Source of the DNA: Methanomicrobiales archaeon
GTDB taxonomy: Archaea > Halobacteriota > Methanomicrobia > Methanomicrobiales > Methanoculleaceae
Assembly: GCA_012521035.1 (NCBI GenBank)
Contig: JAAYND010000046.1
Location: forward strand, 1 to 38,474
DNA length: 38,474 bases
Direction of reading: 5' to 3'
Shown: positions 1-8,696 of the stretch, piece after piece
Layout: each line of letters starts with the position of its first letter
Position numbering within the stretch: position 1 is the first letter of the stretch
The notes under the pieces: generated by a model
Seen by the model: only the letters and a program-made list of their open reading frames with translations
What the model was told of the DNA's origin: nothing
The model's database searches: none
Translations under genes and position numbers: made by a program

Positions 1-766
1 TGATATCGGGATTCCCGCAGGCCATCCCGATCCGCCACCCGGTCATGTTGTAGGTCTTTGAGAGCGAGTGCATCTCGACGCCCACCTCCATGGCGCCGTC
101 GGCCTCGAGGAACGAGGGCGCCACGTAGCCATCGAAGGTGATCTCGGAGTAGGCGTTGTCGTGGACGGCGACGATATCATGCTCACGCGCAAACTCGACG
201 ACCTCATCGAAGAACGAGAGCGGGGCTACGGCTGCGGTTGGGTTGTTCGGGTAGTTGATGAAGAGCAACTTTGCCTGTTTCATGACATCGGCCGGGATCT
301 CATCGAGTGCCGGAAGGAAGTTGTTCTCGGCGCGGATGGGAAGCTCGTGAACCTTTCCCTCGGCAAAGAGCGTGGATGTCTTGTAGACCGGGTAGCCGGG
401 GTCGGCGGCGAGGACGACGTCGCCGGGGTTGACGAAAGCCTCGGCGATGTGAGCGATGCCCTCCTTTGAGCCTATGAGGGCGAGGGCTTCCTTCTTCGGG
501 TCAAGGTCAACGCCGAACCGGCTCCGGTACCACCCGGCGACCGCCTCGCGGTAGGCGGGCATGCCGGCATACGAAGGGTAGTGGTGGGTTTTCGGGTCGC
601 GGGCGGCGGTGCAGAGCGCCTCGACGATATGCGGAGGGGTGGGGAGGTCGGGGTCGCCGACACCGAGATCGATGACGTCGACTCCCTGGCGCAGTTTTTC
701 CTCTTTCATCTCGTCGATACGCGCAAAAAGGTATGGCGGAAGGTGATCCATGCGTCTTGCGTACAT
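1..766 (-). CDS. dapL: LL-diaminopimelate aminotransferase, N-terminal 255 residues (partial)
   Basis: This PLP-dependent class I/II aminotransferase would convert tetrahydrodipicolinate to LL-diaminopimelate in lysine synthesis. The reading frame starts at ATG 766 and runs off the left edge, so the C-terminal third is missing. Visible family marks are the N-terminal motif LPPYLFARIDEMK, the substrate-loop motif GVGDPDLPTP, the glycine/tyrosine segment DPGYPVYK, the NYPNNPT motif, and the PLP Schiff-base lysine in SLSKTYNMTGWRIG (Lys237). The start gives the usual N-terminus of the DapL2-type archaeal enzyme; a Met five codons later is a weaker alternative. Assignment to diaminopimelate rather than another amino acid rests on family resemblance. 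Confidence 0.88.
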   Translation of the reverse strand, partial: MYARRMDHLPPYLFARIDEMKEEKLRQGVDVIDLGVGDPDLPTPPHIVEALCTAARDPKTHHYPSYAGMPAYREAVAGWYRSRFGVDLDPKKEALALIGSKEGIAHIAEAFVNPGDVVLAADPGYPVYKTSTLFAEGKVHELPIRAENNFLPALDEIPADVMKQAKLLFINYPNNPTAAVAPLSFFDEVVEFAREHDIVAVHDNAYSEITFDGYVAPSFLEADGAMEVGVEMHSLSKTYNMTGWRIGMACGNPDI

Positions 767-1010
767 TACCTGAATACTTGCGCCCGGAGACCTATCTATT
801 TTCTCACTTGCGGCAGGTGCCCCGGAGATCTCACCTGGAACCCACCGTGCCCACATATCAAGAAGGAGAGATGCCCATCTGGCTGATAATACGTATGGTC
901 GCTGGTGCGCGATCCCGGTCGCCGGGGATCGAAGGAATCCTCATGCCCGGCAACCTCGCACTCCCCTCCGATGAATAGACCTATACCCCGGCGGAGGGAG
1001 ATATAACTGT

Positions 1011-1694
1011 ATGCAGTATGAGATCACCGGAGACAACCTCCAGATGGTGACGCTCCGCCTCACCCCGGGGGAGAAGGCCTGCGCTGAGGCTGGCGCCATG
1101 GTCAACATGAGCGGGAATATGCAGATGACCACCCATATGAGGGGCGGCCTCTTCGGGGGGCTCAAGCGTATTGCGACCGGCGAGAGCTTCTTCATGACCG
1201 AGTTCACTCCAGAGAGCGGGGAGGGGTTCGTCTCCTTCGCCGGGAACGTTCCGGGAAAGATATTCACGCTCGACCTTACCGAAGGCGAGTTCATCGCCCA
1301 GAAGACGGCGTTCCTCTGCTCGGAGGAGGGAGTCAACCTCGATGTCGCGTTCACAAAGCGCCTCCGTTCGGGCCTCTTCGGCGGTGAGGGGTTCATCCTC
1401 CAGCGGCTCTCCGGCAGGGGGAGGGTGTTTCTTCACTGTTGCGGGGATATCATGGAGATGACGCTTGCACCCGGTGAGACGATCAGGGTGGAGACGGGAC
1501 TCGTGGTCGGGTTTGAGAGCGGTGTCGACTACAACATAGCAGTCGCCGGCGGCGTGAAGACCGTCCTCTTCGGTGGCGAAGGGCTCTTTTTGACCACACT
1601 GACCGGACCGGGCCGGGTTGTCCTGCAGTCGATGAACCTCGCAAAACTCGCCACGGCCCTGATACCCTTCATCCCCACCGGGAACTCATCGTAA
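1011..1694 (+). CDS. AIM24 / TIGR00266 family protein
   Basis: This 227-residue protein belongs to the AIM24 (TIGR00266) family of beta-rich proteins. Its biochemical role is not established. The family's repeated glycine turns are visible three times (GGLFGG near residue 45, SGLFGGEG near 122, VLFGGEG near 184), together with the early motif EAGAMVNMSG. Residues 205-220 are mildly hydrophobic, but there is no clear signal peptide or membrane helix. GGAGG at 993-997 lies 13 nt before the ATG. It is the first gene of a probable operon with the DUF2117 gene (10 nt gap) and nreA. Confidence 0.85.
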   Translation: MQYEITGDNLQMVTLRLTPGEKACAEAGAMVNMSGNMQMTTHMRGGLFGGLKRIATGESFFMTEFTPESGEGFVSFAGNVPGKIFTLDLTEGEFIAQKTAFLCSEEGVNLDVAFTKRLRSGLFGGEGFILQRLSGRGRVFLHCCGDIMEMTLAPGETIRVETGLVVGFESGVDYNIAVAGGVKTVLFGGEGLFLTTLTGPGRVVLQSMNLAKLATALIPFIPTGNSS

Positions 1695-1704
1695 CGGTAA
1701 CCTG

Positions 1705-2757
1705 ATGGTCGAAGAAAACCAGAATTATACCATGAATCCCCCGGTCATGGTGGTGCACGGCCCGGAGGTCTTCGATGCAGGCGACGTCGAGAGGTTGATC
1801 ACCCTCCTCTCGCCCCGCGAGGTCCTGGTCGCAGGAGTGATGGCCCGGACCGCCGCGAGGGAGTCAGGGCTCCCGGCGACCTGCACCGACGAGCGACCGA
1901 GCATCCTCATTCGGAGCCTCCCCGACCGTGCCTTTCTGGTCAACCGTGGGAAGACGCCGGAGTCCGGCAGGATATTCGGGGATCTCGTCGCCGGTCGCCT
2001 GGATGATGGTCTCGTCCACGTCGAGTGCTCAAACAACACCGTCTACGTATGGGACCGTGCCGATGTGCTCCTCGCGCGAGAGATTGCGGAGAAGACCGGG
2101 TTTTCTCTCACGCCTGCGATGAGCACCCCTCCCGGGCAGGGCGAGACGCGAGAGATCCGCGGCTGTTTACCAGGAGAGGCGGTCTTTGTAGACGGGATCG
2201 TGATCGGGACGGCGACGGCCGGGACGGTCACCCTCTCCATCCGGGACGGGACGATCCAGGCCGTCTCCGGGCTTGATGTAAAACCCCACGGGGTTGAGAA
2301 ACTCCTCCGGAAGGGGCTCCCCGATCTCGAGGCGGCCTGGTGCAAGAGCGGCATGATCCGGTCTGCCCCGCCCCGACCGGGGAAGGCCCGCGCCCCGCGC
2401 GCCGGCCGGATCGCGGTCATCGACCACTGTGGCCACACCCTCTACCAGGAGATCGAAGGCGAGGGTGTCTGCGGCGTCCTCGCTATCGGGGATGACACGA
2501 CCGCTGTCTGCGGCCATATCTGCTCCCACGCCGGCATCCCGGTCTTCGGGGTGATCGACGGCGACGGGGATGGTATCGTCGAACCGGGGTTTGCGCCCGG
2601 TTCGGTTGTGGTCAGGGTCATATCCGGGCGGGACGATGACGTCGGGCGCGAGGTCGCCGCCGCCCGCGATCTCGACCCCGTCACCTGGGAGGAGTGGGTC
2701 GAAGAGACCCTCCGCTTCCTCGAGGGAAGGGGCCGGATCGTCATCGACCGGCGGTGA
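1705..2757 (+). CDS. DUF2117 family protein
   Basis: This 350-residue protein of unknown function matches what I know of the archaeal DUF2117 family. Near the N-terminus it has VVHGPEVFDAG and then AGVMARTAARESGL, which resembles the family's GxMGRTAxxxxGL segment. The C-terminal half reads like an alpha/beta domain, with motifs such as IAVIDHCGHTLYQEIEG and VFGVIDGDGDGI. There is no signal peptide. ATG 1705 is preceded by only a weak ribosome site. ATG 1732, nine codons later, would give an N-terminus (MNPPVMVVHGPE) closer to the family and is a real alternative. It lies between an AIM24-like gene and nreA, 3 nt before the latter, so co-translation is likely. Confidence 0.72.
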   Translation: MVEENQNYTMNPPVMVVHGPEVFDAGDVERLITLLSPREVLVAGVMARTAARESGLPATCTDERPSILIRSLPDRAFLVNRGKTPESGRIFGDLVAGRLDDGLVHVECSNNTVYVWDRADVLLAREIAEKTGFSLTPAMSTPPGQGETREIRGCLPGEAVFVDGIVIGTATAGTVTLSIRDGTIQAVSGLDVKPHGVEKLLRKGLPDLEAAWCKSGMIRSAPPRPGKARAPRAGRIAVIDHCGHTLYQEIEGEGVCGVLAIGDDTTAVCGHICSHAGIPVFGVIDGDGDGIVEPGFAPGSVVVRVISGRDDDVGREVAAARDLDPVTWEEWVEETLRFLEGRGRIVIDRR

Positions 2758-2760
2758 TAT

Positions 2761-3903
2761 ATGCGGTGCGCTGAGTGTAAGGGGAGGGGGCTCTGCGGGC
2801 TATCTCGCTGCCCGATCATGAGCCGGTTCTACGCCCAGGCCCCGGTCAGGCCGAGCGACCACTACCAGGGCACGGCCCCCTCAGTCTTCGTCGGGAGCTA
2901 CGGCTACCCGAAGGTCTCGGGCGGGCCGCTGATGATCAACGATGCCGATAACCCACCGGACTGGATAGTGCGCGGGCTTGGAATAGAGGATATCGTCGGG
3001 ATACGCGCCCGGACGATACGTGGCACCACCGGACCCGGCCGGATCACCGATAACCTCCAGGAGATAGCGCTCTCAAGCAGGCCGCTCGACGTGGAGGTGC
3101 GGTTTGTAAAACCTGTTGCCTTCGATCTGCGGTTCGACGGCACGATCGCGCCCGTCGGTCTCACCGGGGCCATCCGGAAGATGGACGTCCTCAATAACGC
3201 GCGGGTTGACCGGGCGGTGGACCGGGCCACATCAGACACCGACCTCTCCGCCACGGACGCCTTTGAGGTCCTCCACGCCTCAGGAACCGATGTCTACCAG
3301 ATCACCCAGCTCCTCACCGCCGGCCTTCTCGGGCGGCGGCGGCGCGTTGTCCCGACACGCTGGGCGATAACAGCGGTCGATGACTCGGTATCGACCCGGC
3401 TCAAGAAGAAGATAGCGCGCTACCCTCCGATCAGCGATATAGAGGTATTCTCGGCCTCACTCTACGGAAACCATATCGTCTGCCTCCTCGTCCCCGGAGA
3501 CTGGCGGTTTGAGATGATCGAGGTCTGGGGGAAGCAGTCGCTCTGGGGCGGCGAGGAGGAGACTATCGCGCAGGACGGCGAAGGACTCACCCGGTCCGGC
3601 TACTCGCCCCTCATGGGAGCCTACTACTCAGCCCGTCTCGCAGTCACCGAGTACCTGGAGAGGATACGGCGCTCTGCCCGGGTGCTCGTGCTCCGGAATA
3701 TCACCGGCGAGTACTGGGCACCGCTCGGAACCTGGGTGGTGCGGGAGGCGACGCGAAACGCCATGCGCGGAGAGAAGATCCGGTGCGCTACCCTCCAGGA
3801 GGGTATCGATACCGCCTCCCACCTCATAGGGTTCTCCCGCTGGCGCCCCCACAGCAGGCTCATACCGGATTTGATGACCCAGAAGACGCTTTTTGATTTC
3901 TAG
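2761..3903 (+). CDS. nreA: DNA repair protein NreA (COG1602), zinc finger plus C-terminal PIP motif
   Basis: NreA-type proteins are archaeal DNA repair factors that bind the PCNA sliding clamp. This copy has 380 residues. The N-terminus carries a zinc-finger cysteine cluster (Cys3, Cys6, Cys12, Cys17), and the last seven residues, QKTLFDF, are a canonical QxxLxxF PCNA-interacting motif. The body shows family segments such as VGSYGYPKVSGGPL and GLTGAIRKMDVLNN. Ribosome site GGTGAT (2752-2757) overlaps the stop of the upstream gene, which supports ATG 2761. The gene converges with the DNA ligase gene and the two stop regions overlap by 4 nt, so two repair genes lie tail-to-tail. Confidence 0.93.
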   Translation: MRCAECKGRGLCGLSRCPIMSRFYAQAPVRPSDHYQGTAPSVFVGSYGYPKVSGGPLMINDADNPPDWIVRGLGIEDIVGIRARTIRGTTGPGRITDNLQEIALSSRPLDVEVRFVKPVAFDLRFDGTIAPVGLTGAIRKMDVLNNARVDRAVDRATSDTDLSATDAFEVLHASGTDVYQITQLLTAGLLGRRRRVVPTRWAITAVDDSVSTRLKKKIARYPPISDIEVFSASLYGNHIVCLLVPGDWRFEMIEVWGKQSLWGGEEETIAQDGEGLTRSGYSPLMGAYYSARLAVTEYLERIRRSARVLVLRNITGEYWAPLGTWVVREATRNAMRGEKIRCATLQEGIDTASHLIGFSRWRPHSRLIPDLMTQKTLFDF

Positions 3904-5531
3904 ACTCTCTGCTGCCGGTAGCGCCCGACCAGGTTATCCAGGCTCTCGGCCTCGTCCACGCTCTTGTCCTCCCGGACCGCTATAAGCCTCGGGAACCGGA
4001 GCGCATACCCGCTCGCGTAATTCGGGCTCGCCTGGATCTCGGAGTAGCCCACCTCAAAGACGACCTTCGGCTCAAAAGAGACCTCTTTTCCTGATTGAGC
4101 GATCACACTATCCTTCAGGAGGGCGTAGAGGTCGGCGAGAACCTCATCCGTGATCCCGGTCGCAACCTTTCCTACGGGGAGGAGCCGGCCCTGGTCCTGG
4201 ACAGCAAGCAGGAACGATCCAAACATCTTCGCCCGCCGGCCTTCACCCCACTCTGCCCCGATCACCGCGAGGTCGAGCGTCTCCACACCGGGTTTCACCT
4301 TCACCCAGAGGCGTCCCCGGACGCCCGGGGTGTAAGGAGACGAGGGGACTTTCACCATCACACCCTCGTGCCCGAGGTCCAGGGCTTCGGCATAGATCGC
4401 CTCCGCACCGGCGACATCAGTTACCAGGAACTGCGGGGTGACGTGGGCATCGAGCACCTCCTCGAGGATCCGGCGCCGCTCGGTGAGGGGACGGTCCAGT
4501 AAGGTCTCACCGTCGAGGTAAAGGATATCAAAGACCTGCGGCACGACCTCGATCTTCTCCATCATGGCGCTCACCTGGTGTTTCCGCCGGAATCGTCGGA
4601 TGACGTACTGAAACGGCATCGGCCGACCATCCCGGACAGCGACCACCTCGCCGTCCAGGATCACGTCGTGGCCTGTGGCCTCCTTGAGGTGCATGACGAT
4701 ATCGGGGAGGCTCGCCGTGACCTCTTCAAGCCTCCTTGAGTATATCCGGCAGGCGTCGCCCACCTTGTGGAACTGGAACCTGCTCCCGTCGTACTTGTAC
4801 TCAACGGCAACTTCGCCGTGGTCCTCGATCTGCCCTGCGATGGTTCCTGCCTGCGCAAGCATCATCTTCACCGGCCGGAATGGTTCGATCGTCACCTCTG
4901 AGAGGGCGGCGGGGTCACGCCGGGCGAGGAGTGCCACCTCACCGAGGTCGTTCATCGCCTGGTGGGCATGCTCGACCAGGTGGACGTCGATATCAAACGC
5001 CTTTGCGACGGCATCGCGGACGCTCCCCTCGCCCATGCCTATCCTGAGCTCCTCGAGCATGAGGCGGGCGAGGTAGCGCCCTTCCAGGGGTCGGGAGTTT
5101 GCAAAGAGTTTCCGGACCAGGAGGAGCTTTTCGCGCTGGGACCGCGCTCCCTCAGCGGCCGCCACCCGCTCAAAGTCGCGGTAGACCTCGATGAGATCCA
5201 TCTCCTGGATGAAGAACGACGTCTGCTCTTTACCGGTGAGGAGGCCCTCGATAGCAAGGCCGGCATCGCCGGTCGCGTTGATCGCTTCCCTGACGTGCTC
5301 CCGCTTTGTGCCGACGACGTAGGCGACGGCGTCGTAGAGAAGGTTTGGACCGATACCGAGCTTCTGGGGACTCCAGTCAGGGAAGACCCGGCCCATGATG
5401 AAGCGAACAAATATGGGGAGTTCCTCATCACCGAGTCCAGGCAGAGCAGCGCTGACCTGCTCGATCATATCCAGGCGTCCGCTGATCCCCTCCAGGCGTT
5501 CGCAGATTTGAGCAAACTCCAGAAATTGCAT
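3900..5531 (-). CDS. lig: ATP-dependent DNA ligase
   Basis: This enzyme seals DNA nicks using ATP in replication and repair. The 543-residue length is typical for archaeal LigI-like ligases. It has the helical N-terminal DNA-binding domain, the nucleotidyltransferase motif EYKYDGSR with the adenylated lysine at about residue 246, motif III-like FDILYLDGE, motif IV DLGHEGVMVK, motif V WVKVKP, and a C-terminal OB domain ending in FEVGYSEIQASPNY. I chose ATG 5531 because GGAGG on the minus strand (5545-5541) ends about 9 nt before it; a GTG at 5537 in the same frame abuts the ribosome site. Confidence 0.95.
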   Translation of the reverse strand: MQFLEFAQICERLEGISGRLDMIEQVSAALPGLGDEELPIFVRFIMGRVFPDWSPQKLGIGPNLLYDAVAYVVGTKREHVREAINATGDAGLAIEGLLTGKEQTSFFIQEMDLIEVYRDFERVAAAEGARSQREKLLLVRKLFANSRPLEGRYLARLMLEELRIGMGEGSVRDAVAKAFDIDVHLVEHAHQAMNDLGEVALLARRDPAALSEVTIEPFRPVKMMLAQAGTIAGQIEDHGEVAVEYKYDGSRFQFHKVGDACRIYSRRLEEVTASLPDIVMHLKEATGHDVILDGEVVAVRDGRPMPFQYVIRRFRRKHQVSAMMEKIEVVPQVFDILYLDGETLLDRPLTERRRILEEVLDAHVTPQFLVTDVAGAEAIYAEALDLGHEGVMVKVPSSPYTPGVRGRLWVKVKPGVETLDLAVIGAEWGEGRRAKMFGSFLLAVQDQGRLLPVGKVATGITDEVLADLYALLKDSVIAQSGKEVSFEPKVVFEVGYSEIQASPNYASGYALRFPRLIAVREDKSVDEAESLDNLVGRYRQQRV

Positions 5532-5649
5532 ACCCACATCCTCCTGGAGTATTGGGACGCAGGAGGAATCAATCCTTCTGTTCTGTGAGTTTGCCGTGAG
5601 GCTGGAAGGTCATAGACTGACAAAATACCAACGTGACGATTCGCGCCTA

Positions 5650-6500
5650 AGTCATGGGAAAACGTGGCAACCTGAAGCACCCGGGAGCGGGAGGCCTGAA
5701 CACCTTCAGGCTACCACGAACGAGTGTATCGAGAAGAAGATCGACCGGGTGGAAGGAAACCTGCCGGTCTTCTGCGGGCACGTTGCTGCCACGCTCGATA
5801 GGATATCTCCCGGCCAGGATGACCGATCATACGGCGACTCCGTAGACGCGGTGACCCTCACGCTGCTCAACACCATGCACGAGACCCTGCGGCAGAGCAC
5901 CTTGAAAAGATCCTCCGGCATGCCATGAGAAACCGGCGGCAGAGACCGGGGCGGGTAGTCCTCGATACGATCGTGGGCCTCAAACCGATCGACATGGGTG
6001 ATTACCTGCAGGCGATCGGGTACCTGGTGCGCTACAGGAATTACGGCGGCCGGATCAAGACAGCAAGCGCCCGCTGTTACTACTCGCCCTCAAGAACGGC
6101 CAGCAGGAGACGGGGTATCAGCCCGGGCGAACCGGAACTTCACGTCCGTGAAGCGATATTGAGTCTCTCCTGGCCTTCGACCGAAAAGACGTCGGGTTGA
6201 ATCGGATCTTCTGGTTCATGCTCGATCCGACGTTCACCTGGTTCCCCCGGGAACTTGAACTCCACCGCATGGAGACTCCGTGAGCGAAGCACGAGGGCGA
6301 TATCGAGTGTCGCCAAAACCTCCTCACCCACGCCACTGAGTGGTTCCCGGATGGCAGGTACTTCCCGGCAGAAGCGCTCGATGCCTGCCTTGAATGGCAG
6401 GGCTGGAGCAGCGCTACCGGCGTTATCAAACAGACGATGCAACAGTACCAGCGCCTGATCGGTACTGCATGCACGTCCTCAAGATCAGGGCGGGTGTGTG
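5650..6500 (+). pseudogene. Probable decayed protein-coding gene, identity unknown
   Basis: No intact gene is found between the ligase and the PAS gene, yet protein-like stretches follow one another in different plus-strand frames. About 5715-5880 reads as a charged segment with IEKKIDRVEGNLPVFCGHV. About 5890-6155 continues in a second frame (LDTIVGLKPIDMGDYLQAIG). From 6152 a third frame reads DIESLLAFDRKDVGLNRIF and FWFMLDPTFTWFPRELEL, with an in-frame TGA at 6281, then continues with EWFPDGRYFPAEALDACLEW. Successive frame changes plus an internal stop are what a decaying gene would show. I do not recognise the protein. Sequencing errors are an alternative explanation. Confidence 0.4.
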
Positions 6501-6554
6501 GAGAGCCATATCCTCAGCGCCGGGGATCCACCGCCGACCAGAATGTATTCGAAC

Positions 6555-6596
6555 AACATTCACGAAAGAATCATGAATGTTATTCATTTTAATGAA
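6555..6596. repeat. Two adjacent inverted repeats upstream of the PAS gene
   Basis: AACATTCA (6555-6562) is repeated in inverted form as TGAATGTT (6574-6581). Directly after it, TTCATT (6583-6588) pairs with AATGAA (6591-6596). This AT-rich block lies about 110-150 nt before the PAS gene and just upstream of a TATA-like GATATATCT near 6630. It could be a regulator-binding site or the terminator hairpin of the decayed gene upstream. Confidence 0.4.
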
Positions 6597-6757
6597 ATGT
6601 TCGTGATTCTACAGAAATAAAAAACGATGGATATATCTATGAGAATCGGTAAGATTCACTATGATCGACACCAGCGATCCCTGATCGGACTACCGGGGAA
6701 TCAGACACTATGACAGGAAATAGTAGTATTCGACGCAAGGAGGAGGATGCACCAGGG

Positions 6758-7696
6758 ATGGGTAGAGCACAGGAGCTTCCCGGCGGGGAGATCTGCCTCT
6801 CGCTCCTGCGTGAAGCGCCGGATGGGTTTGTCCTGACAGATGATGAGGGGCGGTGCTGGTACCTGAACCAGACATTCACCAGGATCACCGGATACACCGG
6901 GGACGACATCCCCTCCATAGCGGTCTGGTTTGAACGTGCCCACCCAAATCCTGCATACCGCCGGGAGGTGCAGAAGATGTGGGAGGAACTGGCCCGTGGC
7001 GATCGGGGCGCTGTGATTGCAGGCGCCGTCTGTCGGGACGGGAGGGTCCGGGATATCGAGACACGGCAGGCATTCATCGGGGAGAGGTACAATCTCTACG
7101 TTGTCCGGGACGTCACCGAGCATATCGCGACCGAAGAACTCCTCAAGCAGGCCACGTCAGAGCTGACAGCAGTGATCGAGGCTTTTCCGGACCTCTTCCT
7201 CCGGCTTAACGTCGATGGCACGATCATCGAGTCCCGGACCGGCAGGCGGGGTGAGGGGGCGCAGGTGTCCCGGGTACTGCTCGGGCGGCGGGTGCAGGAA
7301 TTTCTCCCCGCTGATCTCGGAAAAGTGGTCGGGAATGTGCTCAAGGAGGTGGTCAGGACCGGTGAACCTGCTGCACCACTTGAGTTCTGTCATCGGGAAG
7401 GCGGGAGGGTGCTCCACTACGAGGCGCGGATTGTGCCGCTCCACGATCTGCATGTGATGGCGGTCGTCAGGGATATAACCGCGCGGAAGCAGGCGGAGCA
7501 GGAACTGCACCGCTACCGCGAGCACCTTGAGGAACTCGTCGCCGGGCGGACGGCCGAACTTGAGCGTGCGAACAAGCAGCTCCAGCGCCTCCTCCATTAC
7601 ATCGATATGGCCGAGCGGAGAACCGCCGAAGACTGGCTGGACCACATGGCCGAAGAAGGGGTGACTGAACCGAATGGGGAGGATCACCATCGATGA
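6758..7696 (+). CDS. Double-PAS signalling protein without a kinase domain
   Basis: This 312-residue soluble sensor-like protein has a first PAS domain (about residues 10-115, with APDGFVLTDDEGRC, then YVVRDVTEH) and a second PAS domain (about 125-245, ending in AVVRDITARKQAEQ). A coiled coil follows (about 245-295, HLEELVAGRTAELERANKQLQ). The chain stops where a histidine kinase would normally begin, with no H-box and no ATPase domain. I prefer ATG 6758 because GGAGGAGG at 6739-6746 lies 11 nt upstream; ATG 6710 in the same frame would add 16 residues but has no ribosome site. It may pass a signal to partners by protein contact. The ligand is unknown. Confidence 0.8.
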   Translation: MGRAQELPGGEICLSLLREAPDGFVLTDDEGRCWYLNQTFTRITGYTGDDIPSIAVWFERAHPNPAYRREVQKMWEELARGDRGAVIAGAVCRDGRVRDIETRQAFIGERYNLYVVRDVTEHIATEELLKQATSELTAVIEAFPDLFLRLNVDGTIIESRTGRRGEGAQVSRVLLGRRVQEFLPADLGKVVGNVLKEVVRTGEPAAPLEFCHREGGRVLHYEARIVPLHDLHVMAVVRDITARKQAEQELHRYREHLEELVAGRTAELERANKQLQRLLHYIDMAERRTAEDWLDHMAEEGVTEPNGEDHHR

Positions 7697-7778
7697 CGCC
7701 GGGACGATCATCGACGGGACTACCGTGCGCCTGACCGGCTACGCCCGGGCGTTCCTCTCCTGTACTGCCGGTGTCTGA
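7674..7778 (+). CDS. 34-residue reading frame overlapping the end of the PAS gene (doubtful)
   Basis: An ATG at 7674 in another frame opens a short frame reading MGRITIDDAGTIIDG and then VRLTGYARAFLS before a TGA at 7776. It overlaps the last 23 bases of the PAS gene. The text looks protein-like, so it could be the former C-terminus of the PAS protein after a frameshift, or chance in GC-rich DNA. It has no ribosome site of its own. Confidence 0.2.
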   Translation: MGRITIDDAGTIIDGTTVRLTGYARAFLSCTAGV

Positions 7779-7814
7779 CCGCGAGGAGGGTCTTTGCGCC
7801 CAAAATCCGCGCGG

Positions 7815-8600
7815 TCAGAGGTGAAACCCACAGGATCCCGGGTATTCCAGGCCGGGATCCTGTTCCGCCACGCTGACCGCGACCTGGTCTGAGTAGAGTC
7901 CGAGCCCCTCGAGAGCGGAGAAGAGCGCTCTCTCCTCTGTGTTGTTGGTCTCGCTTAAGTGGGCGAGCATCGCCATGTGGATATCTCCGGCGAGCCTCTG
8001 CAGGCAGCGCGCGGCGTCCGGATTTGAGAGATGCCCGAGGTTTGAGCGGATCCGCCTCTTCAGGAATGCCGGGTACGGACCCTCCTCAAGCATCCGGGGG
8101 CAGTGGTTGCTCTCCAGGAGGACGGCGTCACAGGAGGCGAGGTGATCGAATATGGTCGGCGTTATCGTGCCGGTATCGGTGCAACACCCGACACGGAGGT
8201 CGCCCTCTGTTACGCAGAACCCACAGGGTTCCCGGGCGTCGTGAGAGGTGGCGAAGGGCTCGACCGAAAAATCGCCCACAGTGAATGATTCTCCGTACCT
8301 GCATCGACGGATCTCGGTCGTTCTCCGGCCGCATTTCTGTAAGAGAGCCTCAGCCGTCCCGGCGGTTGCGTATATGGGGACGTTGAGCCTCCGCGCCAGG
8401 ACATCGACCCCCTTTATATGGTCAGTATGCTCGTGGGTGACGAGGATCGCCTCGATCACCGATGGATCCTCACCGGCGGCTGCAAGACGGCGGAGGGTCT
8501 CCCGGGCTGAGAGCCCCACGTCGATGAGGAGCGAGCCGTGCCCACCCCGGATACAGGTGCAGTTTCCCCTGCTCCCGCTGGCGAGGACTGTCAGTTCCAT
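7815..8600 (-). CDS. MBL-fold metallo-hydrolase, YycJ/VicX-like
   Basis: This 261-residue cytoplasmic protein has the metallo-beta-lactamase fold and resembles the YycJ/VicX group. The metal-binding motif VTHEHTDH is present (His56, His58, Asp60, His61). The later ligand segments TSHDAREPCGF, CTDTGTITP and ESNHCP are also visible, as is HLSETNNT near the end. Family members hydrolyse phosphodiesters or act as nucleases; the substrate here is unknown. The reading frame stays open far upstream inside the divergent ATPase gene, but ATG 8600 gives the typical N-terminus MELTVLASGSRGN and lies about 27 nt after a TATA box, which suggests a leaderless mRNA. Confidence 0.9.
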   Translation of the reverse strand: MELTVLASGSRGNCTCIRGGHGSLLIDVGLSARETLRRLAAAGEDPSVIEAILVTHEHTDHIKGVDVLARRLNVPIYATAGTAEALLQKCGRRTTEIRRCRYGESFTVGDFSVEPFATSHDAREPCGFCVTEGDLRVGCCTDTGTITPTIFDHLASCDAVLLESNHCPRMLEEGPYPAFLKRRIRSNLGHLSNPDAARCLQRLAGDIHMAMLAHLSETNNTEERALFSALEGLGLYSDQVAVSVAEQDPGLEYPGSCGFHL

Positions 8601-8622
8601 GCTAAAGATGGTGGGTGTTTCC

Positions 8623-8631
8623 GCTATATAA
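8623..8631. promoter_or_regulatory. TATA element shared by two divergent genes
   Basis: CTATATAAG reads as an archaeal TATA box on both strands because its core is nearly palindromic. On the minus strand it sits about 27 nt before the hydrolase start codon (8600), placing transcription at the ATG. On the plus strand it would start transcription near 8655, leaving a leader of about 40 nt before the ATPase ATG at 8697. No second TATA box is obvious between the two genes. Confidence 0.6.
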
Positions 8632-8696
8632 GACCGGGGAAGATACCTCACAGGAAAGAGCCTTGTGGCCCGGGATACCAGTACCTGGTAGAGAGC

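Noticed and set aside
5925..6200. 91-residue plus-strand frame taken as an intact gene
   Set aside because: It has no ribosome site and loses protein-like character in its second half, where another frame takes over. I treat it as part of a decayed gene.
6140..6442. 100-residue minus-strand frame
   Set aside because: The plus-strand text in the same stretch looks more protein-like, and there is no promoter or ribosome site on the minus strand.
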